64,000 nucleotides of DNA from Lentibacillus persicus. Its GTDB lineage: Bacteria > Bacillota > Bacilli > Bacillales > Amphibacillaceae. The position numbers were made by a program, and so were the translations under genes. Under the pieces are notes generated by a model. It saw only the letters and a program-made list of their open reading frames with translations. It made no database searches and was not told the origin of the DNA. This document shows, piece by piece, positions 50,720-61,093 of the stretch. The DNA is taken from NCBI RefSeq assembly GCF_900112705.1, contig NZ_FOMR01000004.1, positions 248,001 through 312,000 on the forward strand. Direction: 5' to 3'. How positions within the stretch are numbered: the stretch's first letter is position 1; each line of letters begins with the position of its first letter.

Positions 50720-51697
50720 TTAAAAGTTAAGTACTTGGTTCACTTTGTCGATGACATCTTTATGCGTTGGCAGCCAAACTTCCTCTGCTTCTGAGAACGG
50801 GTATACCGTATCAGGTGCTGTTACACGCAGAACAGGCGCTTCAAGATGCAGAATTGCACGTTCCTGAATCTCGGAAATGACATGGGCGCCTACACCAGCC
50901 TGACGTTGAGCTTCCTGCAGCATTATAACACGGTTGGTTTTCTTAACTGATTCAACTATTGTCTCCATATCCACCGGGGAAATCGTACGTAGATCGATTA
51001 CTTCCGCTTCAATGTTATCTTTCTCCAACTCTTCAGCCGCTTTTAATGCCGTGTGTACCATCGCGCCGTATGCAACGAGCGTAACGTCACTGCCTTCACG
51101 TTTTATATCGGCTTTGTCCAAATCCACTGTATAAGCTTCGTCCGGTACTTCAGCACGGAAAGAACGGTAGAGTTTCATGTGTTCCATGAAAAAGACCGGA
51201 TCGTTGTTTCGGATTGAGGAGATCAGAAGTCCTTTTGCATCATACGGGGTTGATGGGACGACGACTCTGATTCCCGGCTGCTGTGCGATAAGTCCTTCGA
51301 GCGAATCCGCATGCAGCTCCGGCGTATGAACGCCACCACCAAACGGTGTCCGGATTGTTAACGGCACAGGCTTTGTACCACCTGAACGATAGCGCATCCG
51401 TGCTATCTGCCCATTGATGGCATCCATTGCCTCATAAGTAAAACCGATAAACTGAATTTCCGGTACCGGCCGGAAATCCTGCAGTGCAAGGCCCAGCGCG
51501 AGTCCGCCAATTCCTGATTCAGCAAGAGGCGTATCAAATACACGATCTTCCCCAAATTCATCTTGCAACCCTTCCGTTGCACGGAATACGCCGCCATTCT
51601 GTCCAACATCTTCACCGAATACCAGCACATTCTCATCATTTTTCAGTTCATGATGCATTGCATCGGTGATTGCTTGAATCATCGTCTTTTGTGCCAA
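50720..51697 (-). CDS. pdhB: PdhB, pyruvate dehydrogenase E1 beta
   Basis: 325 aa from TTG 51695-51697, one base after the pdhA stop, with AAAAGGAG about 10 bases upstream inside pdhA; the product begins with [17 protein letters not shown] as in relatives. Transketolase-like pyrimidine-binding domain ([16 protein letters not shown], about 27-42; [17 protein letters not shown]) and a C-terminal domain. Pairs with PdhA to decarboxylate pyruvate with thiamine diphosphate. Confidence 0.96.
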   Translation of the reverse strand: MAQKTMIQAITDAMHHELKNDENVLVFGEDVGQNGGVFRATEGLQDEFGEDRVFDTPLAESGIGGLALGLALQDFRPVPEIQFIGFTYEAMDAINGQIARMRYRSGGTKPVPLTIRTPFGGGVHTPELHADSLEGLIAQQPGIRVVVPSTPYDAKGLLISSIRNNDPVFFMEHMKLYRSFRAEVPDEAYTVDLDKADIKREGSDVTLVAYGAMVHTALKAAEELEKDNIEAEVIDLRTISPVDMETIVESVKKTNRVIMLQEAQRQAGVGAHVISEIQERAILHLEAPVLRVTAPDTVYPFSEAEEVWLPTHKDVIDKVNQVLNF

Positions 51698-51698
51698 T

Positions 51699-52802
<1,104 letters not shown>

Positions 52803-52971
52803 TTATGACTGTTTATATTCTTTTCTAGCTTTCCCAAAATATGAATAAACTGTACCCTTATGCTCTAAAATGTGTTCCCTTTTTTTACTAATTGTAATCA
52901 TGCCTTCTCAACATTCTATCTGTTACAATGAAAAAGCAAAAAAAAATGGTACAATTTCTAATCCATGTTAA

Positions 52972-53000
52972 ATTGTAGCCTACACGCATCTATTGGTCAA
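52972..53000 (-). promoter_or_regulatory. Sigma-A promoter of pdhABCD
   Basis: Minus strand: TTGACC (52995-53000), 17-base spacer, TACAAT (52972-52977). It predicts a leader of about 180 nt before pdhA. The rest of the 400-base gap (52782-53185) holds only the ykyA terminator and AT-rich sequence. Confidence 0.7.
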
Positions 53001-53165
53001 TTGTTTTGATTAAGTTTTTTCATTTTTTGACAATGGTGACAGCGGTTGCATTCTCAGGAGCACTACTGCATTTCGAACTGTTATATTTTAATAAAAAAAC
53101 TGTATTAATTTTCAAGAGGATGGTTACATTCTTTTAGATGGGTGGCGAGAACCAGACAATTGACC

Positions 53166-53200
53166 AAAAAAAAGAACCAGATGAATTATTCATCTGATTC
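53166..53200 (-). terminator. Terminator after ykyA
   Basis: Twelve-base-pair stem GAACCAGATGAA/TTCATCTGATTC (one G-U) with a three-base loop, followed by eight T on the minus strand; the loop contains the ykyA stop codon. Confidence 0.9.
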
Positions 53201-53911
53201 TGTCTCTTCCGATTTACTTGAGTCTCCATTGCTGTTCTCGTCAGCTTTAGGGTTTTCTTCATAATTCACTTCAAGCCCGGCTGCATCATAAAATTCTTTT
53301 TTTAATGCGTTATATTCAGTGGTTAGCTCATTAAATGCCTCGTTAGCATTCATGACGTTCTGGTAGTTTTCATTTAAGTTGTCGATATGATCTGTAAGTG
53401 TTTCTTGTTCCAGATCTTCCTCCTGGAGAATCGTATATAATTCTTCTTCCAAAGATAAGGAGTCTGAGTACGCCTTGTAAAGCTGATCATAAGCTTTATA
53501 ACGGTCTTTCATCGTATTGACAAGCTCTTCTCCTTTTTCCTTGGCAGCTTCTTCTTCCAAATCAGATATCATACCTTCAATGTTTGAAAATTCCTCTTTG
53601 GATGCTTCAATGCTCTCTTTTTCTTTATCTATTTTCTCTTTTCTTGTTTCGATATTTTCAAGTGCCTGGTTGGATAACTCTTTGATCTTGTCGAACTCCT
53701 CCATACTTAAATCAATAATTTGACTGTATATTTCCTGCTCTTCCTTCTCAAGCTCGACAATCTCGTTCTGCTGTTTTCCGAATTCCTGTTCATTTTCAAC
53801 AGCCTTTTCCAGATGATTATAAATTTCCTCAGAAGTCGTCGTTCCGCTGCAGGCAGAGAGAATAACAATGAGACTTAATAAACTTATCAATGATGACTTT
53901 TTCCATACCAC
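53186..53911 (-). CDS. ykyA: YkyA-like coiled-coil lipoprotein
   Basis: 241 aa. Signal peptide with lipobox LSAC (Cys at about 21), then a long helical, Glu/Lys-rich coiled coil (about 28-215) and a Ser/Glu-rich acidic tail. This is the YkyA-type cell-wall binding lipoprotein pattern, found beside pdhA in Bacillus. Function unknown. Start GTG 53909-53911, 9 bases after GGGGAG. Divergent from def. Confidence 0.85.
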   Translation of the reverse strand: MVWKKSSLISLLSLIVILSACSGTTTSEEIYNHLEKAVENEQEFGKQQNEIVELEKEEQEIYSQIIDLSMEEFDKIKELSNQALENIETRKEKIDKEKESIEASKEEFSNIEGMISDLEEEAAKEKGEELVNTMKDRYKAYDQLYKAYSDSLSLEEELYTILQEEDLEQETLTDHIDNLNENYQNVMNANEAFNELTTEYNALKKEFYDAAGLEVNYEENPKADENSNGDSSKSEETESDE

Positions 53912-54118
53912 TTAGCATGTCTCCCCTCAAACGAGTTACAGAATTTAGTGTTCAGTATAACATATACAAATGGAAAACGGTTTTTCTTAAAAAAATTTCT
54001 TGTCCTGCTGCAAATTTATGATGCTTCAAGACATAATATGTTAAAATACTCTTATCATAGCGAGTGCAAAGGTACTTAAATAAGGTATTTCGAGGAATAA
54101 GCTAGGGAGTGTCAAAGA

Positions 54119-54670
54119 ATGATTACAATGGAAGATATTGTACGGGAAGGACATCCTTCTTTACGTGAGAAAGCTAAAGAAGTGCCGGTCCCCCCGTCTG
54201 AAGACGATACAAAATTATTAAATGAGATGCTTGATTTCATCAAAAACAGCCAGGATGATGAAATTGCTCAAAAGTATAATTTAAGGCCGGGTGTAGGCTT
54301 GGCTGCAACGCAACTGGGCATTAATAAACGCATGTGCGCTGTTCATTTTGAAGACTTAAAAGGAAAGTTGTACAGTTATGGGTTAATTAATCCAAAAGTT
54401 GTCAGCCATTCCGTTGAACAGGCCTACCTTTCAGCCGGTGAAGGCTGCCTTTCAGTAGATCGTGACGTTGAAGGCTATGTACCGCGCCAAGCCCGCATTA
54501 CTGTTAAAGCGATTGATATCGAGGGAAATGAAATTAAATTGCGTTTGCGTGACTATGCAGCCATTGTTGTACAGCATGAAATAGACCACTTGGATGGCAT
54601 TATGTTCTATGATCATATTAATAAAGATCATCCTTTCGCTGTACCGGACAACGCTAAATCAATCGGATAA
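54119..54670 (+). CDS. def: Peptide deformylase
   Basis: 183 aa metalloenzyme removing the N-formyl group from nascent proteins. All three motifs: GVGLAATQLG (58-67), EGCLS (metal-binding Cys110) and QHEIDHLDG (His153, Glu154, His157). The insertion length fits a type 2 Gram-positive deformylase (YkrB-like). GGGAG 9 bases before ATG 54119. Followed by a strong terminator. Confidence 0.97.
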   Translation: MITMEDIVREGHPSLREKAKEVPVPPSEDDTKLLNEMLDFIKNSQDDEIAQKYNLRPGVGLAATQLGINKRMCAVHFEDLKGKLYSYGLINPKVVSHSVEQAYLSAGEGCLSVDRDVEGYVPRQARITVKAIDIEGNEIKLRLRDYAAIVVQHEIDHLDGIMFYDHINKDHPFAVPDNAKSIG

Positions 54671-54689
54671 TACAAAAATTTAATGAACT

Positions 54690-54726
54690 GCAGGAATCTA
54701 TATTCATAGGTTCCTGCATATTTTTG
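54690..54726 (+). terminator. Terminator after def
   Basis: Twelve-base-pair stem GCAGGAATCTAT/ATAGGTTCCTGC (one T-G) with loop ATTC, followed by a T-rich tract. Confidence 0.9.
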
Positions 54727-54922
54727 TTTATACCGCAAAAAATAAGGGCAGAAATCAGCGATAAACCCTTTTTGTTCACTTAAAGAACGTGTTTTTTTAA
54801 AATAATTGCAGTGTTTTTATTTCAAATTTGTTCAAACAGTATTATACTGTAGGTAAGAGGGATTGGATCGGCAGAACGTTTTTATCGCTTTTCTTAAAAG
54901 ACTGAAAGGAGATGTCCATCTC

Positions 54923-55021
54923 ATGTTAAAACGCCTGAGAGAAAAGCTGAAAAAACGCTGGAAAGATTTTCTTGGAAGAGGACGTGTACCGACAACTTTT
55001 GGAAAGGAATACCACGATTAA
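54923..55021 (+). CDS. Possible 32-aa cationic peptide, unknown
   Basis: ATG 54923 follows AAAGGAG (about 11 bases). The product has a strongly basic, probably amphipathic N-terminal helix (LKRLREKLKKRWKDFLGRG, about 2-20) and the tail RVPTTFGKEYHD. I recognise no family. It sits in the roughly 650-base gap between def and rpoY, behind a possible promoter (TATACT 54843-54848) and before a structured region. Could be a leader peptide or a free small protein. Confidence 0.4.
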   Translation: MLKRLREKLKKRWKDFLGRGRVPTTFGKEYHD

Positions 55022-55322
55022 GCTAATATTGCGGCGGAATCAGGCCACAACCGTTCACTCAGGATACGGAAATTCTGGAGCTGCCAGATTACAAAGTTAT
55101 TGAGTGAACGGGTAATTAATAATGCCTGTCCGCTTAAAGCGGAATAGTTGATGCACATTTTTTAAACAATTGATTAACAACTGCAACAGCGATCCAGCGG
55201 GAAATTTGAGGGCATTTAATCCTGCTTAGTTCGGGATGCTTTCTATGACTGCGTAACTAAACGATTAATCAGGGATACGGAATAATAAACAAAATAGTAT
55301 TGAGACGTAAGGAGAGATAATT
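55022..55322 (+). promoter_or_regulatory. Structured leader region before rpoY-rnjA
   Basis: Contains a perfect 11-bp inverted repeat CCGTTCACTCA/TGAGTGAACGG (55051-55061 with 55101-55111) enclosing a second hairpin TCTGG/CCAGA (55074-55078 with 55084-55088), then TCCGCTT/AAGCGGA (55129-55143). No T-box, ribosomal-protein leader or riboswitch signature that I know fits. It may be a 5' UTR of rpoY-rnjA or a separate RNA. Confidence 0.4.
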
Positions 55323-55532
55323 ATGATTTTTAAGGTTTTATATCAGGAATTACCTGACGAAATACCTGTTCGTGAACGAACGAAAAGCTTATATATTGAA
55401 GCTGACTCCGAAAGAAATGTACGTCAAAAACTGGCAGACCGCAACTATAATATTGAATTTATCCAGAAATTAGACGAAGCACATTTAGAATATGAAAAAC
55501 AATCCGAGCTCTTTGAAGTGGAGTCTGTCTGA
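55323..55532 (+). CDS. rpoY: RpoY, RNA polymerase epsilon subunit
   Basis: 69 aa. [48 protein letters not shown] is the family core (formerly YkzG/DUF1447). Epsilon binds near the downstream DNA side of Firmicute RNA polymerase and is structurally similar to phage inhibitor Gp2. AAGGAG 8 bases before ATG 55323; four bases from rnjA. Confidence 0.96.
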   Translation: MIFKVLYQELPDEIPVRERTKSLYIEADSERNVRQKLADRNYNIEFIQKLDEAHLEYEKQSELFEVESV

Positions 55533-55535
55533 CGC

Positions 55536-57203
55536 ATGAAGTTCGTTAAAAATGATCAGACAGCGGTTTTTGCATTAGGCGGTCTCGGTGAAATTGGGAA
55601 AAACACCTATGGCATCCAATTCCAGGATGAAATTATTCTTGTTGATGCAGGGATAAAATTCCCGGAAGACGAATTGCTGGGTATCGATTATGTCATCCCC
55701 GATTACACCTATCTGATACAAAATCAGGATAAAATTAAAGGATTGTTCATAACACACGGGCATGAGGATCACATCGGAGGGATCCCTTATTTGCTGCGTG
55801 AAGTAAATGTGCCGATTTATGCCGGCAAGCTTGCACTTGGCTTAATTCGCAATAAACTGGATGAACATGGTCTGTTGCGTAATGCCAAATTAAACGCGAT
55901 TCAAGAGGATGATGTGATTAAATTCCGTAAAACATCGGTATCCTTTTTCCGTACAACCCATAGTATCCCTGACTCATTTGGTATCGTCATAAAAACACCA
56001 CCAGGCAACATTGTGCATACTGGTGATTTTAAATTTGACTTCACCCCCGTTGGAGAGCCTGCCAATTTGACCAAAATGGCAGAAATCGGCAAAGAAGGCG
56101 TGCTTTGTCTGCTGTCTGACAGTACTAACAGTGAGGTTCCAGGTTTTACAATGTCCGAACGCGTTGTAGGTGAGAACATCCATGACATTTTCAGCAAAGT
56201 CGATGGCCGTTTAATATTTGCAACGTTCGCATCAAATATTTACCGCTTGCAGCAAGTAGTTGAAGCCGCAGTTAAACATGACCGAAAAGTTGCCGTATTC
56301 GGACGGAGCATGGAATCATCCATTCGCATCGGACAGGAACTCGGTTATATCCAGGCGCCTAAGGATACGTTTATCGAGGCCAACCAGATAAACCGGCTCC
56401 CTGCTCATAAGGTAACCATCCTTTGCACAGGCTCACAGGGTGAACCGATGGCAGCACTTTCCCGAATAGCAAATGGTACACATCGTCAAATCCAAATTAT
56501 ACCCGGTGATAAAGTCGTCTTTTCTTCATCACCAATCCCTGGCAACACCGTGAGTGTCAGCCGAACCATCAACAAACTTTATCGGGCCGGGGCAGATGTT
56601 ATTCATGGGCCGTTGAGTGACATTCACACATCCGGCCACGGCAGCCAGGACGAGCAAAAACTGATGCTCAGGCTTATAAAACCAAAATATTTTATGCCGA
56701 TCCACGGCGAATACCGGATGCTGAAAGAACATTTGAAACTCGGTGACGCATGTGGCGTAGATCCAACCAATTCATTTATAATGGACAATGGCGATGTTCT
56801 TGCACTGGGCAGCGATAATGCCATGATTGCCGGGAAAATCCCATCGGGTGCTGTCTATGTGGATGGTAAAGGAATCGGCGACATTGGCAATATCGTATTG
56901 CGTGATCGTCGTATTCTCTCTGAAGAAGGCCTGGTTATGGTCGTTGTCAGTATTAACATGAAAGAATTCAAAATCGCATCCGGTCCTGATATCATTTCGC
57001 GCGGTTTTGTCTACATGCGTGAATCCGAAGACTTAATAAATGAAGCTCAGAAACTCGTCTCAAAACATTTAAATACCGTTATGGAACGAAGAACGAGTCA
57101 ATGGTCTGAAATTAAAAATGAAATAACCGATACAATTGCACCATTCCTCTTCGAAAAAACGAAACGCAGACCAATGATTTTACCGATTATTATGGAAGTT
57201 TAA
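55536..57203 (+). CDS. rnjA: RNase J1
   Basis: 555 aa beta-CASP metallo-beta-lactamase ribonuclease with 5'-3' exonuclease and endonuclease activity, central to mRNA decay. HGHEDHIGG (His74, His76, Asp78, His79), HTGDFKFD near 166-173, [12 protein letters not shown], and the beta-CASP motifs with SGHGSQDEQ and [12 protein letters not shown]-terminal domain for dimerisation is complete. GGAG upstream is about 12 bases from ATG 55536; translation is probably coupled to rpoY. J1 rather than J2 by the rpoY linkage. Confidence 0.97.
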   Translation: MKFVKNDQTAVFALGGLGEIGKNTYGIQFQDEIILVDAGIKFPEDELLGIDYVIPDYTYLIQNQDKIKGLFITHGHEDHIGGIPYLLREVNVPIYAGKLALGLIRNKLDEHGLLRNAKLNAIQEDDVIKFRKTSVSFFRTTHSIPDSFGIVIKTPPGNIVHTGDFKFDFTPVGEPANLTKMAEIGKEGVLCLLSDSTNSEVPGFTMSERVVGENIHDIFSKVDGRLIFATFASNIYRLQQVVEAAVKHDRKVAVFGRSMESSIRIGQELGYIQAPKDTFIEANQINRLPAHKVTILCTGSQGEPMAALSRIANGTHRQIQIIPGDKVVFSSSPIPGNTVSVSRTINKLYRAGADVIHGPLSDIHTSGHGSQDEQKLMLRLIKPKYFMPIHGEYRMLKEHLKLGDACGVDPTNSFIMDNGDVLALGSDNAMIAGKIPSGAVYVDGKGIGDIGNIVLRDRRILSEEGLVMVVVSINMKEFKIASGPDIISRGFVYMRESEDLINEAQKLVSKHLNTVMERRTSQWSEIKNEITDTIAPFLFEKTKRRPMILPIIMEV

Positions 57204-57224
57204 TGATTTCATAATTTAAAAAAC

Positions 57225-57266
57225 GAAAAAAGAGGGCATGAAAATAGTTTTCATGCCCTCTTTTTT
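57225..57266. terminator. Two-way terminator between rnjA and ktrC
   Basis: Fourteen-base-pair stem AGAGGGCATGAAAA/TTTTCATGCCCTCT with a three-base loop, T-runs on both sides; lies between the convergent 3' ends. Confidence 0.95.
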
Positions 57267-57286
57267 CTCGTTTTACAGGAATTGTT

Positions 57287-57949
57287 TTAATCAATGACAA
57301 GATGCTTTTCAAATCGGGAAATATCTTTATCGGCTCCAATAACAATAAGAATATCCTCTTCATTAAGCACTTCTTCTGCCGCCGGTGATACATTAATATC
57401 CTTTTCACGCTTAATTGCTACAATATTACAGCCATAATTCGCCCTGATGTCCAACTTCGCTAAACTATTGCCGCCCATCTTTCTGCCTGCCTTCACTTCC
57501 ACAATGCTGTGATCGTCAGACAGCTCAAGGTAATCAAGGATGTTATTGGAGATAATATTGTGTGCAATTCGTTTACCCATATCACGTTCAGGATGGACAA
57601 CCTGGTCAGCGCCAATTCGTTTTAAGATTTTCTCATGATAATCGTTCTGTGCTTTTACAGTTATTTTTGAGAGCCCAAGATCTGTTAAGACTACTGTTGT
57701 TAAGATGCTCGCCTGAATGTTGTCACCAATTGCAACGATAACGTGATCAATATTTTTGATGCCTAACTCTTTTAAGGTTGCTTCATCTGTCGAATCTGCA
57801 ATAACAGCATGGGAGGCAATGTTTTTAAATTCATTAATTCGATCCTCATCTAAATCAATAGCTAATACCTGTCTGCCTTCAGCACTGAGTTCCTTGCAAA
57901 TACTGCCGCCAAATCGGCCTAAACCGATTACTGCATAGTCTCGTTTCAT
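57287..57949 (-). CDS. ktrC: KtrC, RCK regulatory subunit of a K+ uptake system
   Basis: 220 aa. RCK_N Rossmann domain (VIGLGRFGGSICKEL, about 7-21; DLDEDR near 32-37) binding ATP/ADP, and an RCK_C domain (about 135-220) which in KtrC binds c-di-AMP. It gates a KtrB/KtrD-type membrane channel encoded elsewhere. Same rnjA-ktrC pair as ykqC-ykqB in B. subtilis. GGAGG 7 bases before ATG 57947-57949. I saw no c-di-AMP (ydaO) riboswitch upstream. Confidence 0.93.
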   Translation of the reverse strand: MKRDYAVIGLGRFGGSICKELSAEGRQVLAIDLDEDRINEFKNIASHAVIADSTDEATLKELGIKNIDHVIVAIGDNIQASILTTVVLTDLGLSKITVKAQNDYHEKILKRIGADQVVHPERDMGKRIAHNIISNNILDYLELSDDHSIVEVKAGRKMGGNSLAKLDIRANYGCNIVAIKREKDINVSPAAEEVLNEEDILIVIGADKDISRFEKHLVID

Positions 57950-58204
57950 CCCTGTTCCTCCATACTGTGATTTGACAATAGTCTATCACAATGTGTCATT
58001 TCTGGCACTAATTTACCGACTGATTTTATTCAAACATTGTAACGATTTCGAGACAAAGGTTTCACCGTAATGTCACAGATACCTGTTTGAGGCAGTGTTG
58101 ATGTGTTTTATACTATCTATATAGGGAAAACTACCACCTGGGCATATAGCTGGAGATAATCATATATTTGATTGGCAGAAACGGTTGTTTGGGCACATAA
58201 CCCA

Positions 58205-58594
58205 TAAACTGCGACGTATCTTCAATAGAAGTTGGGTCTTCGGCTAACCGCTCCGGCAATATACTTCGCTTTCCATGGGCACGGCCTCAGCCTCCTCAGA
58301 AAGCAAATACCGCTTTCTTGCGGGGTCTTCGGACACGTGCTGTTCCCATAGGAGTCTTCGTATATTGCCTGCGCTGGGGATGCTTACTGTTTCTGTGGTG
58401 CTATGCGATCAAACCAACCATAGCGTAGGAAATACACGGAGACTCCAGCGGGAGCAGAGGCATAGGTGAGACACTGAAGTGCGCTAGCACGAAGGGGCTC
58501 ACCAGCCGCCCGCGGAAAGCGGAGTGTATTTCCGAAGCGATGTCATAGCAACTTACTGAAATCAAAAAAAGAATTTTCACCGGTTCTCACTTTT
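58205..58594. repeat. Compound palindromic element (copy 2)
   Basis: About 390 bp between the divergent ktrC and cydA genes. Left end TAAACTGCGA (58205-58214) equals the left end of copy 1 at 20998; the right end TCTCACTTTT (58585-58594) is a decayed version. Inside: a 115-bp palindrome (58255-58369) about 97% identical by eye to the complement of 21240-21354, and a 106-bp palindrome (58428-58533) about 84% identical by eye to the complement of 15228-15333. It lies upstream of cydA, so it may have altered that gene's control region. Confidence 0.85.
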
Positions 58595-58635
58595 CATCAA
58601 CTATGATGTTAAAGCGCATTAAGGTTTATAAGATC

Positions 58636-58662
58636 AATGACAACCCAAAATTATCAATATGA
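58636..58662 (+). promoter_or_regulatory. Possible promoter of the cyd operon
   Basis: ATGACA (58636-58641) and TATGAT (58657-58662), only 15 bases apart, about 37 bases before the cydA start. Another candidate, TTGAGG-16-TATACT near 58089-58116, lies upstream of the repeat element. I found no clear Rex box. Confidence 0.35.
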
Positions 58663-58698
58663 TATTTGCGATGCATTCACTGAAGGAGGCTTCCATCA

Positions 58699-60048
58699 TT
58701 GGAGTTCGATACAGTATTAATGAGCAGACTGCTGACTGCCATGACACTGGGGTTTCACATTATTTTTGCGACATTAGGCGTCGGTATTCCGCTCCTCATT
58801 TCCATTGCCGAGTTTATAGGAATTAAAAAAAATGATCCGCATTACCGTCTGCTGGCACGACGTTGGGCACGCGGATTTGTTATATCAGTCGCTATTGGGG
58901 TCGTTACAGGAACAGCCATCGGCTTGCAATTATCCCTTGTATGGCCAAACTTTATGGAAGTTGCCGGTAACGTGATCAGCCTGCCATTATTTATGGAAGT
59001 TTTCGCGTTTTTCTTTGAAGCGATTTTCCTCGGCATTTATTTATACACATGGGACAGGTTCAAGAACCAATATATTCACTGGCTATTCTCACTTCCTATT
59101 ATTATTGGCGGCGGGTTTTCAGCGATATTTATAACAATGGTCAATGCCTTTATGAACACCCCCGATGGATTTACTGTTGAAGATGGCGTATTTACCGCCG
59201 TTAATCCGCTGGCAGCCATGCTCAACCCGGCGACACCCACAAAAGTGTTCCACGTTTTATCTTCAGCGTATTTAACGTGTGCCGCCATACTTGCTGCTAT
59301 AACAGCTTTCATGATCCTGAAGAAGAAAACCAGTGATTATTATAAGAAAGCTTTGAAACTTACGCTGACATTGACATTCATTTTTGCCGTCATAACTGCA
59401 ATCGCCGGTGATTCATCCGCTAAGTTTCTGGCAGAACACCAGCCCGAAAAACTCGCTGCTGCAGAATGGCATTTTGAAACTGAAGAAGGTGCTGACCTGA
59501 TATTATTTGGCTGGCTGAATGACGCACATGAGGCAATCGGCGAAATACGCATACCTAAATTCTTAAGTTTTCTTGCTTACGGTGATTTTAACGCTGAAGT
59601 GACTGGCCTGGAAGACGTACCGCAGAATCAATGGCCGCCGCTCTGGGTTCATTATATGTTTGATTTGATGGTCACCATTGGGTTCTTTCTGCCGGCAGTT
59701 GCTTTATTGTATTTCATTTTAAGCAAAGTGAAAAGATGGAATGAACATAATAAAGGCATGCTTTCACTTATTGTACTAAGCGGTCCATTAGCCATGCTCG
59801 GAATCGAATTCGGATGGATTTATGCCGAGGAGGGCCGACAGCCATGGATTATAAGGGGTTATATGACTGTTGAAGAAGCGGCAACCTCTTCGCCGCAAAT
59901 CAGCCTGATGTTTTTCCTGTTTCTTGCGCTCTATATTGTTCTGGGGACATTGTTTGTTCTCACATTGCGTAAAGTTTTCAAGGATAACCCGGCCGAGGAA
60001 GAATTGGAAAAGCAGTATCCATCTGTGAAAAAGGGTGATGACGCATGA
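58699..60048 (+). CDS. cydA: Cytochrome bd oxidase subunit I
   Basis: 449 aa quinol oxidase subunit. Heme ligands: His20 (GFHIIF, heme b595/d side), His185 and Met324 (heme b558); Glu100 and Glu107 in FMEVFAFFFEAIFLG; Q-loop with QPEKLAAAEWHFE (about 248-260); GRQPW at 379-383. The Q-loop is short. The N-terminal GFHIIFATLGVGIPLLISIAEF resembles the YthA/cyanide-insensitive subgroup more than B. subtilis CydA, from memory. Start TTG 58699 with GAAGGAGG 9 bases upstream. First gene of cydABDC. Confidence 0.95.
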   Translation: MEFDTVLMSRLLTAMTLGFHIIFATLGVGIPLLISIAEFIGIKKNDPHYRLLARRWARGFVISVAIGVVTGTAIGLQLSLVWPNFMEVAGNVISLPLFMEVFAFFFEAIFLGIYLYTWDRFKNQYIHWLFSLPIIIGGGFSAIFITMVNAFMNTPDGFTVEDGVFTAVNPLAAMLNPATPTKVFHVLSSAYLTCAAILAAITAFMILKKKTSDYYKKALKLTLTLTFIFAVITAIAGDSSAKFLAEHQPEKLAAAEWHFETEEGADLILFGWLNDAHEAIGEIRIPKFLSFLAYGDFNAEVTGLEDVPQNQWPPLWVHYMFDLMVTIGFFLPAVALLYFILSKVKRWNEHNKGMLSLIVLSGPLAMLGIEFGWIYAEEGRQPWIIRGYMTVEEAATSSPQISLMFFLFLALYIVLGTLFVLTLRKVFKDNPAEEELEKQYPSVKKGDDA

Positions 60049-61058
60049 GTTATGAAATTATAGGTATTGCAGTGTTATGGCTATTTCTATATGGCTATCT
60101 GATAGTAGCTTCGGTTGATTTTGGTGCCGGCTTTTTTGCCTTTTACGCCAAAGTAACCAAGCAGGATCATATCATTAATCAGCTTATTTCCCGGTACCTT
60201 TCACCCGTCTGGGAAGTAACAAATGTATTTTTCGTCTTCTTTTTTGTCGGGATTGTCGGGTTTTTCCCTGAATCCGCCTATTATTACGGCTCGGCTCTAT
60301 TGGTTCCCGGCAGCATCGCCATTATTTTGCTGGCAATCCGCGGCTCGTTTTACGCGTTTGAAAATTATGGGTCGAAACAAAGTATGGTTTATATGTTTTT
60401 ATATGGCGCTACCGGGTTGTTGATTCCCGCCTCCCTCTCAGTTGCACTGACTATCTCTGAAGGTGGTTTTATAGTAGAAGAAAGCGGTGTGGTTTCATTG
60501 CAATATCAGGAATTGTTCACAAGCCCCTTGTCCTGGAGCATTGTCGGGCTATCAATTGTCTCAGTGCTGTTTATCAGTGCCGCATTTTTAACGTTTTACG
60601 CAAGCAGGGCCAATGACTATCCGGCACTGAACCTGGTGCGCAAGTTCACCCTTTTTTGGAGCACGCCGGCCATTATTGCTGGATTGACTACATTTATATT
60701 TCTGAGTCAGCATAATGAGAGACATTATGAAAACATGCTCGATTTATGGTGGATGTTCGGACTTTCTGTGGCACTTTTTATAGCTGGTATATGGCTGATT
60801 TACAGCAAGCGGCATTATGGACTCGCCTTCATCAGCATCATGCTGCAATACTTTTTCGCCTTTTTTGGGTACGGAATTGGTCACTACCCGTATATCCTTG
60901 ATCCATTCATTAGAATATATGACGGCGCTACACATGAATCAATGGGAATAGCTCTTGTGGCGGCATTTATCGGCGGGTTGCTACTCCTTATTCCGTCACT
61001 TATTTTGTTAATGAAACTATTTTTGTTTGACGCTGATTATGTAAAGGGCAAAAAGTAA
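60045..61058 (+). CDS. cydB: Cytochrome bd oxidase subunit II
   Basis: 337 aa, about eight to nine helices, starting IIGIAVLWLFLYGYLIVASVDFGAGFF, the subunit II hallmark with its conserved Asp and Gly. Stabilises the di-heme site of CydA. The ATG overlaps the cydA stop (ATGA), so translation is coupled. 35 bases separate it from cydD. Confidence 0.94.
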   Translation: MSYEIIGIAVLWLFLYGYLIVASVDFGAGFFAFYAKVTKQDHIINQLISRYLSPVWEVTNVFFVFFFVGIVGFFPESAYYYGSALLVPGSIAIILLAIRGSFYAFENYGSKQSMVYMFLYGATGLLIPASLSVALTISEGGFIVEESGVVSLQYQELFTSPLSWSIVGLSIVSVLFISAAFLTFYASRANDYPALNLVRKFTLFWSTPAIIAGLTTFIFLSQHNERHYENMLDLWWMFGLSVALFIAGIWLIYSKRHYGLAFISIMLQYFFAFFGYGIGHYPYILDPFIRIYDGATHESMGIALVAAFIGGLLLLIPSLILLMKLFLFDADYVKGKK

Positions 61059-61093
61059 CGATTACGATACCGTTTTTAGGAGACTGAAAAGCT

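Noticed and set aside
57960-58130. Rex-type operator upstream of cydA
   Set aside because: Half-site-like words (TCACA, TTGTCA) occur, but no TTGTGAA-n4-TTCACAA-like pair is present.
57950-58204. Possible c-di-AMP (ydaO) riboswitch upstream of ktrC
   Set aside because: Expected because of the gene's role, but I could not find the conserved ydaO core sequences or a terminator stem.
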